From positions 1 to 64,000 of the forward strand of contig CAWGNN010000006.1 in assembly GCA_963824105.1 (NCBI GenBank): 64,000 nucleotides of DNA, written 5' to 3'. The position numbers were made by a program, and so were the translations under genes. Of this stretch, positions 7,184 to 15,684 are shown piece after piece (position 1 is the stretch's first letter; every line of letters starts with the position of its first letter). This DNA comes from CAWDVB01 sp963824105. GTDB lineage: Bacteria; Actinomycetota; Actinomycetes; Propionibacteriales; Nocardioidaceae. The notes under the pieces were generated by a model. The model ran no database searches. It saw nothing but the letters and a program-made list of their open reading frames with translations, and was not told the DNA's origin.

Positions 7184-7199
7184 TCGAACATATGTTTGC
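7184..7199 (+). promoter_or_regulatory. Additional LexA box nearer lexA
   Basis: TCGAACATATGTTTGC matches 10 of 12 fixed positions of the SOS consensus and lies 125 bases upstream of the lexA ATG. It is separated from the upstream cluster and probably serves the lexA promoter. The leader between it and lexA carries imperfect repeats of CCCAGCAGGATCCA (about 7259-7305). Confidence 0.7.
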
Positions 7200-7323
7200 C
7201 TCTGGGGGGCGGCGCCTCTACCGTGAGGGGTGCGCCACCGGATCCTTCGGCTCACCGACCCAGGATCCGCCCAGCAGGATCCACCCAGCAGAACCAACAG
7301 CAGGACCCACGAAGGAGAAACCC

Positions 7324-8013
7324 ATGGCGGCCAAGACCCCGAAGGTCCATGAGCTCCCCGACGGGCCCGCCGACCCGTCCGGTCTGACCGCCCGCCAACG
7401 GATGATCCTCGAGGTGATCCGCGACTCCATCGAGGAGCGTGGCTACCCGCCGAGCGTCCGCGAGATCGGTGATCTTGTCGGGCTGACCAGCTCCTCCTCG
7501 GTCCAGCACCAGTTGAAGGTGCTGCAGGCACGGGGCCTGCTCAAGCGCGCTTCGGGATCGGCCCGTGCCCTGACCGTCTCCAGCCCCGACGAGGCTGCGG
7601 TCGCGGAATCCGCCTCGGCAGCGGCCTCGAGCCGCCCGGCGGCCACCTACGTGCCGCTGGTCGGGAGGATCGCCGCGGGTGGTCCGATCCTGGCCGAGGA
7701 GCGCGTCGAGGACGTCGTGCCCCTCCCCGAATCGCTGGTCGGCAAGGGCACCCTGTTCATGCTCGAGGTCGTCGGCGACTCGATGATCGGCGCGGCCATC
7801 TGCAGCGGTGACTTCGTCGTGGTGCGGCAACAGCCCAACGCGGAGAACGGCGAGATCGTCGCGGCCCTGATCGACGGGGAGGCGACGGTCAAGACCCTCT
7901 CCCGCGCCGATGGCAGAGTGTGGCTGCTGCCTCAGAACCCTGCCTACTCCCCCATCGACGGGACCGAGGCGACCATCCTCGGCAAGGTCACCGCCGTGCT
8001 CCGGAGCGTCTGA
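7324..8013 (+). CDS. lexA: SOS repressor LexA
   Basis: A 229-residue repressor of the DNA-damage response. The N-terminal winged helix (about residues 21-80, LTARQRMILEVIRDSIEERGYPPSVREIGDLVGL) recognises SOS boxes. The autocleavage site is Ala118-Gly119 in GRIAAGG. The catalytic pair is Ser153 in GDSM and Lys190 in EATVKTL. RecA filaments stimulate cleavage. ATG at 7324 has GAAGGAG upstream at good spacing; the frame is open further back into the SOS boxes, which argues against an earlier start. It ends three bases from the convergent dinG-like gene. Confidence 0.97.
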   Translation: MAAKTPKVHELPDGPADPSGLTARQRMILEVIRDSIEERGYPPSVREIGDLVGLTSSSSVQHQLKVLQARGLLKRASGSARALTVSSPDEAAVAESASAAASSRPAATYVPLVGRIAAGGPILAEERVEDVVPLPESLVGKGTLFMLEVVGDSMIGAAICSGDFVVVRQQPNAENGEIVAALIDGEATVKTLSRADGRVWLLPQNPAYSPIDGTEATILGKVTAVLRSV

Positions 8014-8016
8014 CCC

Positions 8017-10068
8017 TCAGCTCTCCTCCGACGCCGGAGCCTGGGAGGCGCCACCGTCGTGCAGTCGGCGCAGGGCCGCTAGGACGACGTCCCGGTCCGT
8101 GGTCGCCCACATCGGCGGAAGCGACGCGCGCAGGAATGACGCATAGCCCGCAGTGGCCAGCCTCTGATCGAGCACGGCCACCACGCCGCGGTCGGCCGCG
8201 GTGCGGATCAACCTCCCCGATCCCTGGGCGAGCAGCAGCGCGGCATGTGTCGCCGCCACCGCCATGAAGCCGTTAGGCCCCGCCGCGCGCTGTCGCGCCG
8301 ACATGAGGGGGTCGTCGGGGCGCGGGAAGGGGATCCGGTCGATGATCACCAGCTGACAGGTCTCCCCCGGCACATCGAGCCCCTGCCAAAGACCGAGGGT
8401 GCCGAACAGACAGGTGTGGGGGTCGTCGACGAACTGGCGCCGCAGCTCCGGCAGCTGGGCATCCCCCTGGGCGAGGATCGTCAGATGAGGCAGCCGTCGG
8501 CGTACCTCCTCGGCCGCGGTCTCCGCGGCCCGTCTGCTCGAGAAGAGCCCCAGGGTGCGTCCGTCGGCTGCATCCACAAGATCCACGACCTCGTCGATGA
8601 GTTCGGTGCCGACCCCGTCACGACCGGGCCGGGGAAGGTGCGCCGCCACGTAGAGGATCGCCTGCTTGGGGTAGTCGAAAGGCGAGCCGACGTCGATGGC
8701 TCTCCAGGGGAGCCGATGCTCGCTCTCCTCGCCCTCCTTGCTCCCCTCGCCCGGCTCGGCCTCGGGAGTCGACTCGCCAGCCCGGGCCTCGGAGTCGTCG
8801 GGTCGATGACGCTCGTCGGGCCACAGACCGACCGACCGTGCGAGAACGTCGAAGTCACCACCGATCCTGAGCGTGGCGCTGGTGAGGACGGCGGTGACTC
8901 GGGAGAAGAGCCGGTCGCGCAGCTGTCCCCACACCTCCAAGGGAGCCACTGCGAGGAAGCGGCCCCCACGACCCGGGTCCCGCTCGCTGCACCACAACAC
9001 GTCGGCCGGCGCGGCGGCCGCCATCCGCTCGGCGGTGGTGAAGACGGCCTGGACCATGCCCCGCGCCTGGGTCAGGGCGGCGTCGGGGTCGCCGTCCTGT
9101 CCGCTCGGCAGCGCTGACAGCAAGGCCCGAGCGCCATCGCGCACCAGGGCCAACGCGTCGGCGAGCTCCTCGGGGGAGGCATCGATCCGGCCGGGGTCCA
9201 GCTCGCCAAGGGCCGAGCGCAGGGTATCCGCGGCGTCGCCGAGGTCGCTGGCCGAGTCGTCGTCGACGTGCCGGGCGCAGCGTTGCGCGGCACGCTCGAC
9301 ATCTCCGGGGCTGAGCTCCTCGGTCGAGGCCTGGGTGACCCGAGCGGTCAGCTCGTGCGCCTCGTCGATGACGACCACGTCGTAGTCGGGGATCATCGGC
9401 ACACCCTGGATCGCGTCGATCGCCAGGATGGAGTGGTTGGTGACGACGATCTGAGACCCCGCGGCCCGGTCACGCGCCCGCTCGGCGAAGCACTCACCGG
9501 CGAACCGGCAGCGCGACGCGCCGAGACACTCGCGATGGCTGACCGAGACCTGACGCCAGGCGCGGTCGGTGTGGCGAGGGGCGAAGTCTCGGTCCCCCGA
9601 CCCACCGTCGGAGGCCTGGTCCTCGACCCACTGCCGCAGCTCGACGACCTCGGCACCCAGTGAACCGGTCGGGAGTGAGATCAGCTCGCCCTGCTCGTCG
9701 GGCACGCCCTCCCGGACCCGGTGCAGGCACGCGTAGTTGGACCGCCCCTTGAGCACGGCGTAGGACGGGGTGCGGTGGAGGACCTCGCCAGCGCCCTCCA
9801 CCAACGCGGGGATGTCGCGCTCCACGAGCTGGTGCTGCAGGGCCAAGGTGGCTGTGGCGATGACCACGCGGCCCTCGTGAAGCAGCGCCGGCACCAGGTA
9901 TCCGAGCGACTTCCCGGTGCCGGTCCCGGCCTGCACCAGCAGGTGCTCACCGCAGGCGAGAGCGGAGGCGACGGCGTCGGCCATCGCGATCTGGCCAGGC
10001 CGCTCCTGTCCCCCGATGGCCGACACTGCGGCGGCAAGCACCTCAGCGACCCCGGGAACCTCCGACAC
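8017..10068 (-). CDS. dinG: DinG/XPD-family ATP-dependent DNA helicase
   Basis: About 683 residues of the superfamily 2 iron-sulfur helicases. Walker A is QAGTGTGKS near residue 45, and the DEAH box is VVVIDEAH. Four cysteines lie between them (YACLHR, then HRECLGASRCRFAGECF), as expected for the 4Fe-4S cluster of this family. Motif VI-like QGSGRLIRT is near the C-terminus. GTG at 10068 is preferred because homologues begin with a similar VPGVAEVLAAAV segment; the frame remains open to 10299, but that extension overlaps the upstream gene and is low-complexity. It lies in the lexA region, but no LexA box was seen directly upstream. Confidence 0.88.
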   Translation of the reverse strand: MSEVPGVAEVLAAAVSAIGGQERPGQIAMADAVASALACGEHLLVQAGTGTGKSLGYLVPALLHEGRVVIATATLALQHQLVERDIPALVEGAGEVLHRTPSYAVLKGRSNYACLHRVREGVPDEQGELISLPTGSLGAEVVELRQWVEDQASDGGSGDRDFAPRHTDRAWRQVSVSHRECLGASRCRFAGECFAERARDRAAGSQIVVTNHSILAIDAIQGVPMIPDYDVVVIDEAHELTARVTQASTEELSPGDVERAAQRCARHVDDDSASDLGDAADTLRSALGELDPGRIDASPEELADALALVRDGARALLSALPSGQDGDPDAALTQARGMVQAVFTTAERMAAAAPADVLWCSERDPGRGGRFLAVAPLEVWGQLRDRLFSRVTAVLTSATLRIGGDFDVLARSVGLWPDERHRPDDSEARAGESTPEAEPGEGSKEGEESEHRLPWRAIDVGSPFDYPKQAILYVAAHLPRPGRDGVGTELIDEVVDLVDAADGRTLGLFSSRRAAETAAEEVRRRLPHLTILAQGDAQLPELRRQFVDDPHTCLFGTLGLWQGLDVPGETCQLVIIDRIPFPRPDDPLMSARQRAAGPNGFMAVAATHAALLLAQGSGRLIRTAADRGVVAVLDQRLATAGYASFLRASLPPMWATTDRDVVLAALRRLHDGGASQAPASEES

Positions 10069-10114
10069 CGGAGCACCGTATCGCCGGGCACCCCCGTCGC
10101 GAGCAGGACCCGGG

Positions 10115-10585
10115 TCAGGCCTGTCGACGTCCCCGCTCGGCGAAGGCGGAGAAGAGCACTCCCGCCAATGCGACCAGCGCCAGCCCGGCCAGTAGCGTCC
10201 AGCCCGGCCACGCCGATCCTGGAGGGGTTGAGCCCGCGTCGAGGCCGGCGGCGACAGCGGTGGGCGCGACATGGGTCGTCCGTACGGTCGCGGTCCCAAG
10301 ATGGGGGGTTCTGCTCGAGCTCGTGCTGGCGATCGTGGTCGGGCAGGTCACCGAGACACTGGCGAGGGCCTCCGACGACGACGAGCTGTCCGTCGGGCAG
10401 GTGGGGCTCGGCACGGCGTCTACCACCACGAGCGGCTCGGTCAGAACGTGACCACCGGCGGCTGGGGTACCGGCGGCGACCGCGGAGCCTGCCGAGAGGC
10501 CAAGTCCGCCTACCACCAACAGGACCAGACCCGCTCCGCCCAGCACTCGGACCACTGCCCGGCCCCATCGCCGTGACTCACCCAT
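10115..10585 (-). CDS. Small secreted or membrane-anchored protein of unknown function
   Basis: About 156 residues. A signal-peptide-like N-terminus (WGRAVVRVLGGAGLVLLVVGGLGLSAGSAVAAG) is followed by a Ser/Thr-rich region with a CPTDSSSSSEA to VTCPTT segment holding two cysteines. A C-terminal hydrophobic helix (LLAGLALVALAGVLFSAFA) is followed by RGRRQA. That is the layout of a wall-exposed, membrane-anchored protein, but no LPxTG motif is present. ATG at 10585 has GAGGAG eight bases before it and is preferred to 10603. I do not recognise the family. It lies 46 bases upstream of the dinG-like gene on the same strand. Confidence 0.6.
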   Translation of the reverse strand: MGESRRWGRAVVRVLGGAGLVLLVVGGLGLSAGSAVAAGTPAAGGHVLTEPLVVVDAVPSPTCPTDSSSSSEALASVSVTCPTTIASTSSSRTPHLGTATVRTTHVAPTAVAAGLDAGSTPPGSAWPGWTLLAGLALVALAGVLFSAFAERGRRQA

Positions 10586-10711
10586 CTCAGGCACTCCTCG
10601 CATGTCGCACCGAAAACCCCGAACTCGACCGTCGTTCGGAGCCTAGCGGGAGAGGCCACCGGCCCCCAGAGGAAGCGGGCAGCGGGCGCGACGCTCGCGC
10701 CCGCCGATGGG

Positions 10712-11284
10712 TCAGAACCGGACCTGAGGCGGAGCCTCCTGTCCCTCGGGAGCCTCGTAGAACTCCCGCTTGCCGACGCTGGCCATCCCGGTGAGGAGCA
10801 TCCACGGGATCGTCATCACCAGCTCGTTCAGCGACCTGACCTTGTCGTTGTAGAACTGACGGGCGAACGCCAGCTGATTCTCGGTCTCGCCCAGCTGCTC
10901 CTGCAGCTGCATGAAGTTGGTGGAGGCCTGGAGCTGGGGGTAGTTCTCCGCCACGGCCATCACGTTGAGGATCGCGTGGTCCAGCGCGGCCTGGGCCGAC
11001 GCCTTCTCTGCGACCGAGCTCTCCTTGGCGGCCTTGGTCACCCCGGCCCGGGCCCGGGTCACCTCCTCGAAGACACCCTTCTCGTGAGCGGCGTACCCCT
11101 TCACCGTCTCGACGAGGTTCGGGATCAGATCCGCACGACGGGTGAGCTGGACGTCGATGCCACCGAGGGCCTCCTGGGTCCCGATGTCGGCGCGACGCAG
11201 CTTGTTGAAACCCGCCAGCACGAACCACGCGACCGCGGCCACGATCACGACGAGCACGATGATGACGACGACAGAACCGCTCAT
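10712..11284 (-). CDS. lemA: LemA family protein
   Basis: A 190-residue LemA-like protein: one N-terminal membrane helix (VVVIIVLVVIVAAVAWFVLAGF) followed by a long alpha-helical domain. Family landmarks are FNKLRRADI, QLTRRADLIPNLVETVKGYAAHE, and YPQLQASTNFMQLQEQL. The cellular role of LemA proteins is not settled; they often pair with a DUF2207 or TPM-type membrane protein, as here. ATG at 11284 follows GGAGGGG. It starts 25 bases after the end of the DUF2207 gene on the same strand, so the two are probably cotranscribed. Confidence 0.92.
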   Translation of the reverse strand: MSGSVVVIIVLVVIVAAVAWFVLAGFNKLRRADIGTQEALGGIDVQLTRRADLIPNLVETVKGYAAHEKGVFEEVTRARAGVTKAAKESSVAEKASAQAALDHAILNVMAVAENYPQLQASTNFMQLQEQLGETENQLAFARQFYNDKVRSLNELVMTIPWMLLTGMASVGKREFYEAPEGQEAPPQVRF

Positions 11285-11309
11285 GGTGTTCCCCTCCATT
11301 GGGTGACGA

Positions 11310-13106
11310 CTACCAGGATCCTCCACCTCCGCCTCCCCCGCCACCGCCGCCGCCACCGCCGCCACCCGAGGACGAGTGCTGGGTCGCGGAGTAGGCGGAG
11401 ATCGCAGAGGAGACCGAGGACTCGAAGCTGCTCAGGGCGGCGCTGGTGCCGGCCCAGCCATAGCCGATGGGGGCCCACAGCGGCATCGGCGGCTCCGTGC
11501 CGATCTCGACCCGGTACTTCTCGGCCCAAGCATCGGCGCAGCCGAAGGCGATCGCGTACGGGATGTACGCGGTGTAGAGATCCTTGTGCGCGCTGAAGTC
11601 GAACCGCTCCTCCGCCGAGGGGGTCGAGAGCATCCGGTGGAAACCCTCCGACCGCGACCAGACGTCCCTGCCCCGGGACGTCCGGCGGGTCCCGACACCG
11701 GGCAGGAGAAGGCCGACCCCGCCGATGACGAAGGCCGCGAGCGGCAGCCAGTAGACCGTGGCATGGAACGGGTTCAAGCTCATCGCCGCACCGGCTCCGA
11801 GGATGGCCACGATGACCGCCACCTTGCCGAGGATCTCCCTTCCGGCGAAGGAGACCAGCCCTTGACCGCGGGCCCAGGAGCGGACACCGCTGCGCATCTG
11901 GCTCTGCGCCGAGCTGAGCACCTTCCCGGCCGCGACGCCACCGTCTGCGGTGAAGGCGCCCCCGGCGTGGGACACCCCCAGAGCGACCCCGAGATCCTGG
12001 GTGACCGGATCGGCCTGCGCCCATGCCCCGGGCTCACCCACGCCGCGCACGACCCAGGTGTCCCCCTCGACCTCGAGCCGGGTGAGCCCGCGCTCGGCCT
12101 GGTGGAGCATGGTCGCGACCAGGCCGTGCGGGGAAGAGGTCTCCCGCGCGACGTAGTAGGTCTGCTCAGGCCCGAGACCGGCTGGAGGCTCGTAGAGCAC
12201 CGGGAAGCCGGGAGGGTCCTCCCGCGACGAGCGGAACCACAGGACTCCTCCGATCAGCGCCGCCAACGCCAGCACCCCCACGAAACCCAGGGCGATCGTC
12301 GAGCGGCCGAGCATCCCGTCGAAGGCGACCGGCCACGGGAGGGTGGTCCGGTCCGGGGCGGGTGTCGGAAGGTCGATGCGGACGGTGACCGGTGTGCTGG
12401 GGGGCAGGTTCTCGGCACTGACCGTGACCGTGCCGGTGCCCGCTCCGGTGACCTGACACGGGATGGTGGCTGTGGTGCCCACCGTGCATCGCACCACCCC
12501 GGCGGCCGCGGGGAGGGTCACCGTCGCCTCCACCCGGTCAGCCGCCATCAGCCAGCCCGGAGAGAACAGGTGCCAAGCCAGCACCGAGCCGACCGGGCCC
12601 TCGTCGCTACCCACCGTTGTGGCGTAGTTCCCCATCGGAGTGTCCGGTGGAGCCAACGAGCCGTCCACCCGGTAGCGGATCTCGTAGGTGTGGTCCCCCG
12701 CTGAGACATAGAGGTCCGGTGACCCGATCCGGACGACCCGGTACCTGTCCTTCTGCCAGGAGAGAGTGGCCGGCTCGGGAACCCCGTCACGGGTGACCCT
12801 GATGTCGTGGGGAACCAGCCGCACCTGGCTGTCGTAGCTGTCGGCGATGTCGAAGAACTGGAAGATCCCGTGCTTGAGCGGGGCATCGGGGAACCGTGCC
12901 ACGATCGTCTCGGTGACGTTCATCGTCCCTCGGGAGTCGATCACGTAGTCGGCGCGGTAGTCGACGATCCGGACCGGATCCGGTGAGCCGGAGGTCGACG
13001 ACGCGGGCAGGTTGTCCACCAAGAGCGGCCAGGAGAGGCCGATCGCCGTCGCCAGGAGAGCACCGAGGGTGAGCAGTCCGAGTCCGAGCTTGCTCAACGA
13101 GCTCAC
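11310..13106 (-). CDS. DUF2207-domain membrane protein
   Basis: About 598 residues. An N-terminal hydrophobic segment (residues 8-28) is followed by an extracellular DUF2207 beta domain (about residues 45-255, beginning VRIVDYRADYVIDSRGTMNVTETIVARF). A membrane segment near 270-290, a cytoplasmic part, and two further segments near 445-490 come next. The extreme C-terminus is SSS, a run of about 16 glycines, then SW, which is characteristic of this family. The function is unknown; proximity to lemA suggests a shared envelope role. ATG at 13106 is assumed. Confidence 0.82.
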   Translation of the reverse strand: MSSLSKLGLGLLTLGALLATAIGLSWPLLVDNLPASSTSGSPDPVRIVDYRADYVIDSRGTMNVTETIVARFPDAPLKHGIFQFFDIADSYDSQVRLVPHDIRVTRDGVPEPATLSWQKDRYRVVRIGSPDLYVSAGDHTYEIRYRVDGSLAPPDTPMGNYATTVGSDEGPVGSVLAWHLFSPGWLMAADRVEATVTLPAAAGVVRCTVGTTATIPCQVTGAGTGTVTVSAENLPPSTPVTVRIDLPTPAPDRTTLPWPVAFDGMLGRSTIALGFVGVLALAALIGGVLWFRSSREDPPGFPVLYEPPAGLGPEQTYYVARETSSPHGLVATMLHQAERGLTRLEVEGDTWVVRGVGEPGAWAQADPVTQDLGVALGVSHAGGAFTADGGVAAGKVLSSAQSQMRSGVRSWARGQGLVSFAGREILGKVAVIVAILGAGAAMSLNPFHATVYWLPLAAFVIGGVGLLLPGVGTRRTSRGRDVWSRSEGFHRMLSTPSAEERFDFSAHKDLYTAYIPYAIAFGCADAWAEKYRVEIGTEPPMPLWAPIGYGWAGTSAALSSFESSVSSAISAYSATQHSSSGGGGGGGGGGGGGGGGSW

Positions 13107-13229
13107 AGCCGACCCCTATCGCGACTCGCAGGCCGCCGGAACGCCCGGCGGACGACCCCCGTCACCCGAGCCTAATGACGAGTCGCCCCCGGGGATCAAG
13201 CCCGGAGGTCCCGTCAAAGGTCCTCTTGT

Positions 13230-13271
13230 GGCCGGCCCCGAGCGGGTTCAGGGCCGGATTCCGGGCCGGCC
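13230..13271 (-). terminator. GC-rich inverted repeat after hflX
   Basis: GGCCGGCCC at 13230-13238 can pair with GGGCCGGCC at 13263-13271, or its inner part with GGGCCGG at 13251-13257. The repeat starts at the hflX stop codon on the minus strand. No T run follows, so termination is only a possibility. Confidence 0.35.
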
Positions 13272-14819
13272 TCAGACGTCCAGCAGGAAGGGCGTCAGCT
13301 CGGCCGCGAGCGGCTCACCGACCCGGCCCCGGATCAATGTCCCCTCCGGGGTGTGCTCTTGGTGCTCGACCTCGCCGGTGGTGTGGATGCGGTTGACCAG
13401 GTCGCCACGGTCGTAGGGGACGACCACCTCGATCGCGACTCCTGGGCGAGGTAGGTCGGCTTCGATCGCCTCGATCAGCGATTCGATGCCTTCACCGGTG
13501 CGTGCCGAGACCACCACCACGTGCGGCTCGCGCGCCTGCAGCCGGGCGACGACCATCGGGTCTGCCGCGTCCGACTTGTTGATCGCGACGATCTCGGGCA
13601 CGTCGGTGGCACCGATCTCGGACAGCACCTCACGGACCGCGGCGAGCTGACCCTCGGGATCCTGGTGGGAGCCGTCGACCACGTGCACGATCAGGTCGGC
13701 GTCGGCCACCTCCTCCAAAGTGGAGCGGAAGGCCTCCACCAGCTGGTGGGGCAGGTGGCGCACGAAACCGACGGTGTCGGAGAGCGTGTAGACGCGCCCG
13801 TCAGCGGTGGTCGTGCGCCGGGTCGTCGGATCGAGCGTGGCGAACAGTGCGTCCTCGACGAGGACACCGGCTCCGGTGAGCCGGTTGAGCAGGCTGGACT
13901 TGCCGGCGTTGGTGTAGCCGGCGATAGCCACCGCGGGGACCGCGTTGCGCCGGCGCTCGGCGCGCTTGGTGTCCCGGGTGGTCCGCATGTGCGTGAGCTC
14001 GCGGCGCAGCTTGGCGATCTTGGTGTTGATCCGTCGCCGGTCGGTCTCGATCTTGGTCTCGCCAGGCCCACGTCCGCCGATGCCGCCGCCCTGCGATCCG
14101 ACCCGGCCACCGGCCTGGCGGGAGAGGTTCCCGCCCCAGCCGCGCAGCCGTTGCTTCATGTAGTTCAGCTGGGCGAGCTCGACCTGGGCCTGGCCCTCCC
14201 GGGACTTCGCATGCTGAGCGAAGATGTCGAGGATCAGCGCGGTCCGGTCGACGACCTTGACCTTGACCCGGTCCTCCAGGTTGCGGAGCTGGGACGGCGC
14301 GAGCTCCCCGTCGCAGATGACGGTGTCGGCGCCGGTGTGATGCACGATCTCGTCGAGTGCCTCCACCTTGCCGCGGCCGATGAAGGTGGCCGGATCAGGC
14401 TTCGACCGACGCTGATAGATAGCCTCCAGCACCTCCGACCCCGCGGTCTCCGCGAGCGCCGCGAGCTCGGCGAGGGAGTTCTCGGCGTCCTTCACGCTGC
14501 CCTCGGTCCAGACGCCGACCAGGACGACCCGCTCCAGGCGGAGCTGCCGGTACTCCACCTCGGAGATGTCCTGGAGCTCGGTGCGGAGTCCAGCCACGCG
14601 CCGCAGGGCGTAGCGCTCCTCCAGGTCCCAGTCGCCGGTGGTCCCGGCCTCCAGATCGGCCCCATCGTCGGCCTCGTCGTCGGTCCCGGCATAGCCGGAG
14701 ATCCAGACGTCCCCGGAATCGTCGAGGGGCTCGAGGGTGTCGTCGACCCAGTCCGGGTCGGGCCCGGCGAGTGGGTGGTCGGCACCGCCGGAGTGGCGGG
14801 GGGTCGCAGAGCTCGTCAT
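13272..14819 (-). CDS. hflX: Ribosome-associated GTPase HflX
   Basis: About 515 residues. HflX binds the 50S subunit and splits or rescues stalled ribosomes. The N-terminal nucleotide-binding domain includes FIGRGKVEAL. The GGRGPGETKIETDRRRI helical linker is a family signature. The GTPase domain has G1 GYTNAGKSS, G3 DTVGF and G4 NKSD. The first 80 residues are an acidic extension rich in D/E and G, longer than in E. coli. ATG at 14819 follows GGAGG; the frame is open further upstream but overlaps dapF. It lies 26 bases downstream of dapF, the usual actinobacterial order. Confidence 0.95.
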   Translation of the reverse strand: MTSSATPRHSGGADHPLAGPDPDWVDDTLEPLDDSGDVWISGYAGTDDEADDGADLEAGTTGDWDLEERYALRRVAGLRTELQDISEVEYRQLRLERVVLVGVWTEGSVKDAENSLAELAALAETAGSEVLEAIYQRRSKPDPATFIGRGKVEALDEIVHHTGADTVICDGELAPSQLRNLEDRVKVKVVDRTALILDIFAQHAKSREGQAQVELAQLNYMKQRLRGWGGNLSRQAGGRVGSQGGGIGGRGPGETKIETDRRRINTKIAKLRRELTHMRTTRDTKRAERRRNAVPAVAIAGYTNAGKSSLLNRLTGAGVLVEDALFATLDPTTRRTTTADGRVYTLSDTVGFVRHLPHQLVEAFRSTLEEVADADLIVHVVDGSHQDPEGQLAAVREVLSEIGATDVPEIVAINKSDAADPMVVARLQAREPHVVVVSARTGEGIESLIEAIEADLPRPGVAIEVVVPYDRGDLVNRIHTTGEVEHQEHTPEGTLIRGRVGEPLAAELTPFLLDV

Positions 14820-14845
14820 AGGCCTCCAGCGTCCCACGCGAGCGG

Positions 14846-15664
14846 TCAGGACGCGAGCCAGATTCCGGTGGCCACGAGCACGGCCGGACCGGACAGCACG
14901 GCACCCTGGTCGTTCCAGGACACCGTCAGTGTCCCGCCCGGAACGTCGACCTGGACCGGTGCTGCCGCGTGGTCGGAGACCGCGGCGGCGGCCGCGGCGC
15001 ACACGCCGGTCCCGCAGGACCGGGTCTCTCCCACACCACGCTCATGGACGCGCATCGCGATGTGACGCGGTCCGCGCCGGACCACGAACTCGACGTTGGC
15101 CCCCTGGGGGAAGTGCTCGGGGTCCACGTCGGGCGGAGCCAGCAGCGGTCCGGCGTCGGCGAGGTCGTCGACGAACGCCACCGCGTGGGGGTTGCCCACG
15201 CTCACCCGTGTTGCCCTCCAAGCCTGACCGGCGACGGCGACCTTCGTCTCCCCCAGCAGCCGCGTGGGACCCATCTCCACGATGATCCGTCCGTCGGGCA
15301 GGGCCTCGGTGGTCTTGATCCCGTCCCTGGTGGCGATGGGGAGCGGGCGGTCCAGGTCGGCCGCGTGGAGGTCGAACAGGTGGCGAGCCATGACACGGAT
15401 GCCGTTCCCGCACATCTCGGCCAGGGAGCCGTCGGCGTTGCGGTAGTCCATGAACCACTCCGCATCCGCGCGGGCGGCCACCGCTGCCGGATCGTCGCAG
15501 GACGCGGTGCGCACCACCCGGATCAGGCCGTCGGCGCCGATCCCGGCGTGACGGTCGCACATCTGCACGACGAGCGATGCGGGCAGGTCCAGGGCACCGG
15601 TGGCGTCCGGCACGAGGACGAAGTCGTTCTCGGTGCCGTGCCCCTTGACGAACGGGATCTCCAC
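14846..15664 (-). CDS. dapF: Diaminopimelate epimerase
   Basis: A 272-residue enzyme converting LL- to meso-diaminopimelate for lysine and peptidoglycan synthesis. The two catalytic cysteines are in EMCGNGIR (Cys85) and RSCGTGVCA; GHGTENDFV is the N-terminal signature. GTG at 15664 lies six bases after the minus-strand -10 hexamer TAGCCT (15671-15676) with no Shine-Dalgarno, so the message is probably leaderless. dapA sits 47 kb away in the same window. Confidence 0.96.
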   Translation of the reverse strand: MEIPFVKGHGTENDFVLVPDATGALDLPASLVVQMCDRHAGIGADGLIRVVRTASCDDPAAVAARADAEWFMDYRNADGSLAEMCGNGIRVMARHLFDLHAADLDRPLPIATRDGIKTTEALPDGRIIVEMGPTRLLGETKVAVAGQAWRATRVSVGNPHAVAFVDDLADAGPLLAPPDVDPEHFPQGANVEFVVRRGPRHIAMRVHERGVGETRSCGTGVCAAAAAAVSDHAAAPVQVDVPGGTLTVSWNDQGAVLSGPAVLVATGIWLAS

Positions 15665-15670
15665 GAGGAC

Positions 15671-15676
15671 AGGCTA
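15671..15676 (-). promoter_or_regulatory. dapF -10 box, leaderless start
   Basis: TAGCCT on the minus strand fits TANNNT and is followed after six bases by the GTG start of dapF. No -35 element or ribosome site is recognisable. Confidence 0.55.
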
Positions 15677-15684
15677 CGCGGCGC

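Noticed and set aside
11328..11375. Glycine run at the DUF2207 C-terminus as an unusual repeat
   Set aside because: A glycine-rich tail is a normal feature of this family.
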